A stretch of DNA of 64,000 bases from Saccharum officinarum. Taxonomy: Eukaryota > Streptophyta > Magnoliopsida > Poales > Poaceae. The notes beneath the pieces were generated by a model that was not told the DNA's origin, ran no database searches, and saw only the letters and a program-made list of their open reading frames with translations. Positions within the stretch are counted from its first letter, which is position 1; every line of letters begins with the position of its first letter. Made by a program: the position numbers and the translations under genes. Shown here piece by piece: positions 57,700-64,000 of the stretch. The stretch spans positions 78,173,447-78,237,446 of the forward strand of contig CM036158.1 in assembly GCA_020631735.1 (NCBI GenBank), read 5' to 3'.

Positions 57700-58341
57700 A
57701 AGTTAATGAATATTCGAGGCATCTACTTTTTTCGGAGGAAGAGGGTAGAAGGAACATGAGGGAAAAAGATGGCGGCGATCTACCACAGGGTAGGGGCGGG
57801 CGCCTCTAGGGTAGAGGCGGCCGCCTCTAGCCTCGAGCCTCTGCGGCTCTGCTTTTTTGCAAACTTTTCTACGTATTTTTGTCATTCAGAAAAATATGTT
57901 GGATCCCAAAAATAGAAAAGTAAAAAGGTCGGGCCCAACTAGCTTAATTGAGAAAGAAATTAATGTCATCTATTTCTTCTAAATTTTCATTGGGCTCTAA
58001 AAATAATTTGAGACGTTGACCATTTACCTTGAATAGCGTACCTTCATGGTTGCGAAGTGTGATGGCTCCATGTGATGATGAGCTCACTACGTCGAATGGT
58101 CCTTCCCATTTGCTTCGTAGTTTTTCATGTCCGAAGAGCTTTACCCTTGAATTAAAAGTAGTACCTTATCTCCTGGAGCAAATTACTTTATCTTGATTCT
58201 CTTGTCATGCCATCTTTTCACTCTTTCCTTATATATATTTGCATTATGATAAGCTTTTTCTCTCCACCCTTCTAGTTCAGAGAGTTGCATCTTCCTCTTG
58301 TCTCCTGCTGCTTCTAGATCCATGTTCCATCTCTTGATGGC
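57700..58341 (-). other. Spacer between integrase and the extra ORF
   Basis: Contains a GC-rich GGCGGGCGCCTCTAGGG-type stretch (57785-57840). The part nearest the integrase looks like decayed coding sequence of the integrase C-terminus, but is broken by stops. Confidence 0.45.
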
Positions 58342-59595
58342 CTAGTGAGCTTTGAATTCTAACTCTACTGGTAAGTGGCAAGTCTTTCCATAGACTAGCT
58401 GATATGGTGACATCCCAATAGGTGTCTTATATGCTGTTCGGTATGCCCATAGTGCGTCAGGAAGCTTGTCCTTCCATGCAGTTCCCATCTTGTTTACTAT
58501 TTTATAGAGAATATTCTTGATTTGTTTATTTGATGTTTCTGCTTGGCCAGTCGTCTGAGGATGGTAAGGAGTAGCAATGTTGTGACGTACTCCATGTTTC
58601 AACAAGTATTGCTCAAAGCGCTTGTCAATGAAATGTGATCCTCCGTCACTTATGACTATCCTTGGAACTCTGAATCTTGGAAATATTATTTCTTCGAACA
58701 TTCGTTGAGCTCATATTGTCTGCTTTCTTGCATGGTAGAGCTTTGACCCATTTTGAAACATAGTCCACTAACACAAGGATATATTCACATTTCTTTGATG
58801 GTGGAAATGGTCCCATATAATCAATCCCCCATACATCAAAGAGCTCTATCTGAATATTGTTGACAAGTGGCATGGCATCCCTTGAATTGATATTGCCGTG
58901 TTTCTGACATGGACCACATCTCCAAATAAAATCTTTTGTATCCTCGTACATTGTAGGCCAGAAAAATCCACATTGCCAAATCTTTACATGTGTACGGAAT
59001 ACCCCATAGTGCCCTCCATATGGTGATGAGTGACATCTTTCAATGATTTTCATTCCTTCTTCAGTTGGAACACACCTTATGAGTAAACCATCAGAGCATA
59101 CCCAGAAAAGGTATGGTTCATCCCATATGTGAGTATGGCTCTCTTGGACAAGTTTTCGTTTGTCGCCTCCTAGTGGTACATAACCTGTAACCATAAAATT
59201 AATAATATCTGCATACCAGGGGTCAGATCTGTTGATTCCGTAGAGCATGTCATCCTGGAGTGAGTCATCGATGGGTAGTTCCGTGGATTCTCAAACTGCA
59301 TTCTAGATAAGTGATCGGCAACATATTTTCTACTCCATTTTTTATTTTATTTCTAAGTCAAATTCTTGGAGCAACAAGATCCATCGTATCAAACGAGGTT
59401 TAGCATTTTTAGTGAGCAAATTTTAGAGCAGCATGATCAGTATAAATAATTACTTTTGCTGCTACTAAGTAAGATCTAAATTTATCGATAACAAAGACAA
59501 CAGCAAGAAGCTCTTTTTCTGTAGTATCATAATTAAGCTGAGGTCCTATCAGAGTTTTGCTAGCATAAGCTATTGCATGATGCTTTTTATCCTTA
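58342..59595 (-). pseudogene. Athila-like pol: RNase H fragment and integrase, broken
   Basis: From the gap downward, 59595-59250 encodes RNase H pieces (KKHHAIAYASKTL, YTDHAALKF) with stops. Frame 58646-59248 holds the linker YADIINFMVTGYVP, the integrase zinc-binding HHCC module (CHSSPYGGHYG then CGPCQKHG) and the first catalytic aspartate in VWGIDYMGPFP. A frameshift near 58650-58700 leads to frame 58342-58701 with the second aspartate (VISDGGSHF) and the catalytic glutamate (TTGQAE), then [21 protein letters not shown]. Integrase would insert the element DNA. The protein cannot be made intact as the sequence stands. Confidence 0.9.
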
Positions 59596-59695
59596 NNNNN
59601 NNNNNNNNNNNNNNNNNNNNNNNNNNNNNNNNNNNNNNNNNNNNNNNNNNNNNNNNNNNNNNNNNNNNNNNNNNNNNNNNNNNNNNNNNNNNNNN
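59596..59695. other. Assembly gap (100 N)
   Basis: One hundred undetermined bases. Sequence on the left is Athila-like pol. On the right it is unrelated, so the rest of the element, probably several kilobases, is missing or collapsed here. Confidence 0.95.
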
Positions 59696-60895
59696 TTTCA
59701 AATAGCTATTGAATTCAGTCCCTCTTCTTGGATTTTTATTTTAATGAAATTTTTGATTGGGGTAATGGTTTACTTTGTTTGGTTAGGACTAATCCAAAAC
59801 ATGTTGTAGAAAGTAGGAGCATTTGAATGCAAATAGACTCAGGATCTAGCAGTCCTTTGAGAGATTATTAACTTAACTCTGTTATAAAAGGGAATGAGGA
59901 GTGAGGTCACTCTATTTTGTATAGTTAAAATAACCCCTTCTTGCTTTGCTGGCGTAACCCTAGACTTTGTCGAGGTTGCTGCACCACGCTGGGGGAATCA
60001 GTGGTTTTTGGTCGGGCAATGGTTGTTGGCTGAATTGTTGGGTTGGGTTGCTCTTTTTATGTATGTGCATATGTCGTTGAGATCGCTGCTGGGTTACTAC
60101 GGGATTATCCCTTTGTTTTAAGTGGAAATGTTTCGTGTCATAATTATATGAATTTATCATGGTGTTTGGTGTGATTTGAGTGGACAAGCATATCGGATCC
60201 TAGAATTTTGTTAGCACCAGAACACACTGTTAATTTTTAGATCATTTCCAAATGAATAGCTCTTCATATCTATTGTTAGATTTGCTAAAACATTTAGAAT
60301 TTCTCATATTCATGTATGTATGATCCGAAAGTAGGTTGGCAGTTCCACTGAATGGACAGTGATAATTTTATACCAATGAATCTGTTTTCAGTAATTGTAG
60401 TTTAATATAGCATGCTTCCTGTAGATGGTAGAGTTGCACTTTTCTAATTTATCCGAACTATAGTTTCTTATGGATGTTGTTTGTAGCATGATCCCTGCAT
60501 GTCTGAGATGGACTTACTTCCCTTCCGATCGACTGTAGCTCTCCTGTACCCACATCCTGGAAAGACTATGTTGCAACCTAAATGGAGGACTGTAGTGCAT
60601 ATATCATACTGCCATGGTATGTTAAATGGTTAATCCTTCCCGGTTTAAAGAAACAGCCTTGATTGATCAGAGGTATTTCTTTGCACCGAAGCATTTAGAT
60701 CTTATGGGAGGAACACATGCGGAATGAATTTAGAGTTTCACATGGGAGGAAAAGAATTGAGTTCAGTTTATGGTTCAGTGAAATATACAGAATATTATTT
60801 TAGCTTATTTGCAGCTTTGTTGAGACAAAAATATTCAGCTAGCTTCCCTGTTGCTGTGAATCAAGCTGATTTTAACCTTTTTCTGTTATAGAAAG
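59696..60895. other. Upstream sequence of the MetE fragment
   Basis: AT-rich with no credible coding frame. The bases just before the MetE start (TTTTTCTGTTATAG, then AAAG and ATG) form a splice acceptor, suggesting that an intron in the 5' untranslated region ends here, as in an unprocessed gene. Confidence 0.5.
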
Positions 60896-61380
60896 ATGGC
60901 ATCTCATATTGTTGGATACCCTCGCATGGGCCCCAAGAGGGATCTCAAGTTTGCCGTGGAGTCTTTCTGGGATGGGAAGAGCAGCGTTGAGGATTTGGAG
61001 AAAGTTGCCACTGACCTCAGGTCTAGCATCTGGAAGCAAATGTCAGAAGCTGGGATCAAGTACATTCCCAGCAGCACCTTCTCGTACTATGACCAGGTCC
61101 TTGATACCACGGCCATGGCTGTCCTAGAGCGCTACTCTTGGACTAGAGGCGAGATTGGCTTGAGCACCTACTTCTCAATGGCAGGGGAAATGCCAGTGTA
61201 CCTGCTATGGAGATGATCAAGTGGTTTGACACAAACTAGTAAGTAAACTTCTGTCTCTTGAATGCTTACTGCTGGTGGCTTTTTTGTGGTATTGGTCTAA
61301 CATTTTTTTATTACCTTATTCTTTGCAGCCACTTTATTGTCCCTGAACTTGCCCAAGCACCAAGTTCACATACGCTTTAT
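60896..61380 (+). pseudogene. 5' fragment of a cobalamin-independent methionine synthase gene
   Basis: The first exon (60896-61238) starts [19 protein letters not shown] and has the family landmarks [20 protein letters not shown] and [12 protein letters not shown]. The enzyme transfers a methyl group from 5-methyltetrahydrofolate to homocysteine. A base is missing near 61183 (GCAGGGGAAA), so the frame ends early, although the next bases still encode the normal continuation up to the donor GTAAGT at 61239. Exon 2 starts at 61329 with HFIVPEL, then loses another base, and similarity ends near 61380. A short in-frame loss also follows the DTTAM segment. MetE is about 765 residues, so most of the gene is absent. 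Retained introns argue against a processed copy; DNA-level capture or local duplication is more likely. Confidence 0.88.
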
Positions 61381-64000
61381 ACAGGGCTGGACAAATTGCT
61401 TCCAAGTGTTGTTCCCCTGTTCATGAAAACCCACAAATAAACTAGTAAGTTAATTATTGCAATCACCAGTATGTAAATTGCAAGTATTGAGCATTGTAAT
61501 TTTAGTTCTGAGCATGTGCAATATGTGAAATTTTTAATGAACGAATCTATACAAGGTTTTTGTCCTTGTCCTTTCATAGAAAAAAATTGTCCTTTGTGAT
61601 TTGCGCTACACGCCTTGTCCTTTATTTCTTGTGATCTGTGTTAGCCCATACCAAAATTTTGTTCTTGTCCTTTCATAGAAAAAATTGTCTCTTGTGATTT
61701 GTGGTAACACATCTTTCAACTTTGTTAATTATGATTTGTGTTAACACACCTTATTTCTGTCTTTGTCATTTCATATAAAAAATTGTTTCTTGTGATTTGG
61801 GCTAACTCACCTTGTTCTTTGCATATTGTCATTTCACATTTTTCCCTGGTTTTATGCTTTTTTAGCTTATCATTGTCCTTACTGTCGTTTTCCCTTGTGG
61901 TTCTGTGTCTCTATGTCACTTACCCTTTTAGGTGGTTTCTTTGGCACATGGGATGAGCCAATAGAATTATTTGTTCAAACCAATCAGATTCCAAGAGAAA
62001 TCCCTACAAAGAAGTACTCATTACTTTTCATACTTGGTACTAGAACTCTACCCTTTGGAACACTCTTCATTGAGCACTTCTTCATTCTTTTTAGTATTTG
62101 GCTAGGAAGGTTGTATTATGTGTCTGGCTTCCTCCTTGTCGTGCTCCTTTTTTATTGTGGTGTGTGCTGAGGTATCAGTTGTTCTTACCTACATGCATCT
62201 CTGTGTGGAGGACTAGAGGTGGTGGTGGAAAGCTTTTTTTTTGCCTCTGGAACATTGGCCCTTTCTCAGAAACATTGGCCCTTTCTCAGGAACATTGACT
62301 ACAATAGTGCTAACAAAGCTTTCTTTGGAACATTGACTACAGTTGTGCTAACAAAGCTTTCTTTGTCTCTGTACTTTTGTTTTGAAAGAGTTTTTCTTAG
62401 ATAGTTAGATAGATTACAGATCTGCATTGTAAAACTGATTTGTGATTTATAGCTTAGTTAAGAATATATGCAAGCTTCTAGCTACAAATCTGTATTCAAA
62501 CATCAATTTGGGCTTTTGCCTTTTTGTGAGATGTTGTTGCTTGAATATTGTGATTCTTTCACTACAACACTAAACAGCCTTTTGTATCAGATAGCTTGCA
62601 AAATTAACAGCTAGCATTGTAGGGCTCAGATGTACAGTAACAGGGTAGGTTTTGGTTGGCAGGGAGAAGCGATTTCATCGACGTCAAGGTTCAGCACCGC
62701 CGTGCTCCCGTGGACGTTGTTGGAGCTCTCCGAGAAGCTCCAGGGACATCCTCTGGTGCATGGTACCTCCCTATCCTTCCTCTTTGTATATGTGTTCCTC
62801 ATGATTTGCTTGATCCCCTTTCTTGATTTGAGATCAATTTGCTCGTTTAATGTTCTAGTGTCAGGAGATCATAGGGTTAGAGATTGCTGGTGTTTAGGTT
62901 CACATCTTTCCAGGGGTGTGGTGTGCTGTAGGGATGGGGAGCTAGCTATGCCCGGGCTACCCCATGGTCTAGCAGAGTGAGCAGAAGGCCGATATGTTCA
63001 TTTCGATGTGCGTGGTGATTTTTTGGGCGAGCTTTCCTTATTATTGACTGTGACACCGTATTATTGACTGCTGGAGGAATCGGTGTTGTGGGGGCTGTGG
63101 ATGAGGCTAGATTTGTGGGTTTGGCTTTTGTTACGTGAGTGCAAATCTGAAAAGGGGGCAACTGTGTTTTTTATTAACTAATTTGCTGGGATTTGTGAGT
63201 TGTGGGTGTTATTATACACTGAAGTCTGGAGTATGGCTCTGGTTGAGGTTTGGGATTGTGGAAGGTTTGTGGTTCTGTGTCTAGTTAGTTTATTACTGTG
63301 TTAATTTCAGCTTGACATCTGATGGCAAGCTCTATTTTCCTCAATAGCACCGGATTCTCATTGCATTGCTAACCAGAAAAAGTAGCTCAAAGACAAGCAC
63401 TTGCACTCAAGTACACACGTGAACCCGTACTGAATTTTGTGCAATTTGCCAGGCCTTTACTTGTGAGATTTATGCGGGTTTTGTGTGACAAAGAGATGCT
63501 TATATTGTTATTCCCTTTGCTTTTGCAGTTGGGATCCACTGCTGATGTGATTTTTTTCAACTGCGTCGTATGTTCCATGAGAATTTTAGAATCAGTTACT
63601 CGGTGCTACAAATTGGGACTACATCGGCCGTTGCGGTTTCAGAATTTTCAAAGAATTGTTCCTAGGGAATAAATGTTGTCATTCTCTAGCTAGTTAGGTA
63701 AATCAGCAACACCACAACAGCACATAAGTATACTATAGAAATAGGATGCATCCACAATATACTAAGTTTTTTGTTTGGTGCTCTTCTCCATAGTAGTAGT
63801 AGTGCTCTGTTCCTATTAATCTTTCTTATTAAAACATTACAAATAAATCATTCAGTTGATTAGTTGCAATCACCAATGATGCAAATTGCAAGTATTGAGC
63901 ACCACAATTTTAGTTCTGAGGATATGCAATATATCCCTTTTTGCTTGCTGGGGTTACCTATTAGTAAGGAAATCATTCTTCCACTACTGGGTTGACATTG
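61381..64000. other. Repeat-containing sequence after the MetE fragment
   Basis: Holds a three-unit tandem repeat (61555-61830), two nested tandem duplications (62252-62365) and a duplicated segment of about 75 bases (61455-61530 and 63862-63936). 62660-62770 is GC-rich and could be an exon remnant, but its frames match nothing I recognise. Confidence 0.5.
61555..61830. repeat. Diverged tandem repeat, three units of about 105-120 bp
   Basis: Each unit has TTGTCCTTTCATA-like bases, a run of A, then ATTGTYTCTTGTGATTTG and a GCTAACTCACC-like close. Units begin near 61557, 61662 and 61757. Confidence 0.7.

Larger units (their letters stand above)
53968..59595 (-). mobile_element. Athila-like Ty3/gypsy retrotransposon, 3' half
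   Basis: On the minus strand the order is RNase H, integrase, a long spacer, an extra ORF, a second spacer and the 3' LTR. Integrase after RNase H is the Ty3/gypsy order. The integrase sequence and the presence of an ORF between pol and the 3' LTR fit the Athila lineage. The element is cut by the second gap; after the gap the sequence is unrelated. Confidence 0.85.

Noticed and set aside
62630..62980. 116-codon frame containing a GC-rich exon-like part
   Set aside because: No frame gives a recognised protein and the rest of the frame is AT-rich and low in coding character; kept only as a possible exon remnant.

Overview
The window is plant nuclear DNA from a grass, most likely a panicoid of the Andropogoneae (sorghum, Miscanthus or sugarcane type). 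The reasons are an intron-rich plant kinase gene with GT-AG introns, very dense nested retrotransposons, LTRs full of CCGGACGCG-type motifs, and many small foldback MITEs. There is nothing bacterial, no operon and no CRISPR array. The species is an inference. Two 100-N assembly gaps (3083-3182 and 59596-59695) each cut a retrotransposon.

Only one host gene looks intact: an inositol polyphosphate kinase (ITPK, ATP-grasp fold) on the + strand, with ten coding exons between 19068 and 24887 joining to 352 codons without a break. A Tourist-like MITE sits just upstream of its promoter, a foldback lies in its last intron and a hAT MITE lies downstream. The only other host-gene sequence recognised is a broken 5' fragment of a cobalamin-independent methionine synthase (MetE) gene at 60896-61380.

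Layout. 1-3082: repeats, a Stowaway-like MITE and a 96-bp AT microsatellite. 3183-12625: a Sirevirus-type Copia element on the minus strand, with a complete 2.25-kb 5' LTR and a 3' LTR cut by the first gap. It is inserted in an older LTR-like repeat (12626 to about 13740). 14.4-16.1 kb: GC-rich sequence of unknown nature. 17283-18645: a MITE split by a 755-bp poly(A) retroposon with a 17-bp target duplication, then the Tourist-like MITE. 19-25 kb: ITPK. 25.5-29.2 kb: a hAT MITE, then a LINE that carries ORF1 and a 3' tail but no ORF2, itself split by another hAT MITE. 29.5 kb: a foldback. 33.7-35.0 kb: a 5'-truncated LINE with the RT zinc-binding domain. 35.5-37.8 kb: a small, internally deleted Copia element with LTRs of about 105-123 bp. 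38-42.9 kb: AT-rich decayed repeats. 42.9-43.5 kb: a CACTA-like element made of 44-bp repeats. 45.5-48.8 kb: a solo Sirevirus-type LTR split by a second LTR-like element, both with 5-bp target duplications. 49.9-53.0 kb: a third related LTR cut by a gypsy-type LTR. 54.0-59.6 kb: the 3' half of an Athila-like Ty3/gypsy element on the minus strand, with an intact extra 181-codon ORF behind its own TATA box. 59.7-64.0 kb: the MetE fragment and tandem repeats.

The genes do not form a joint pathway. The window is mainly a record of successive insertions whose order can be read from target-site duplications.
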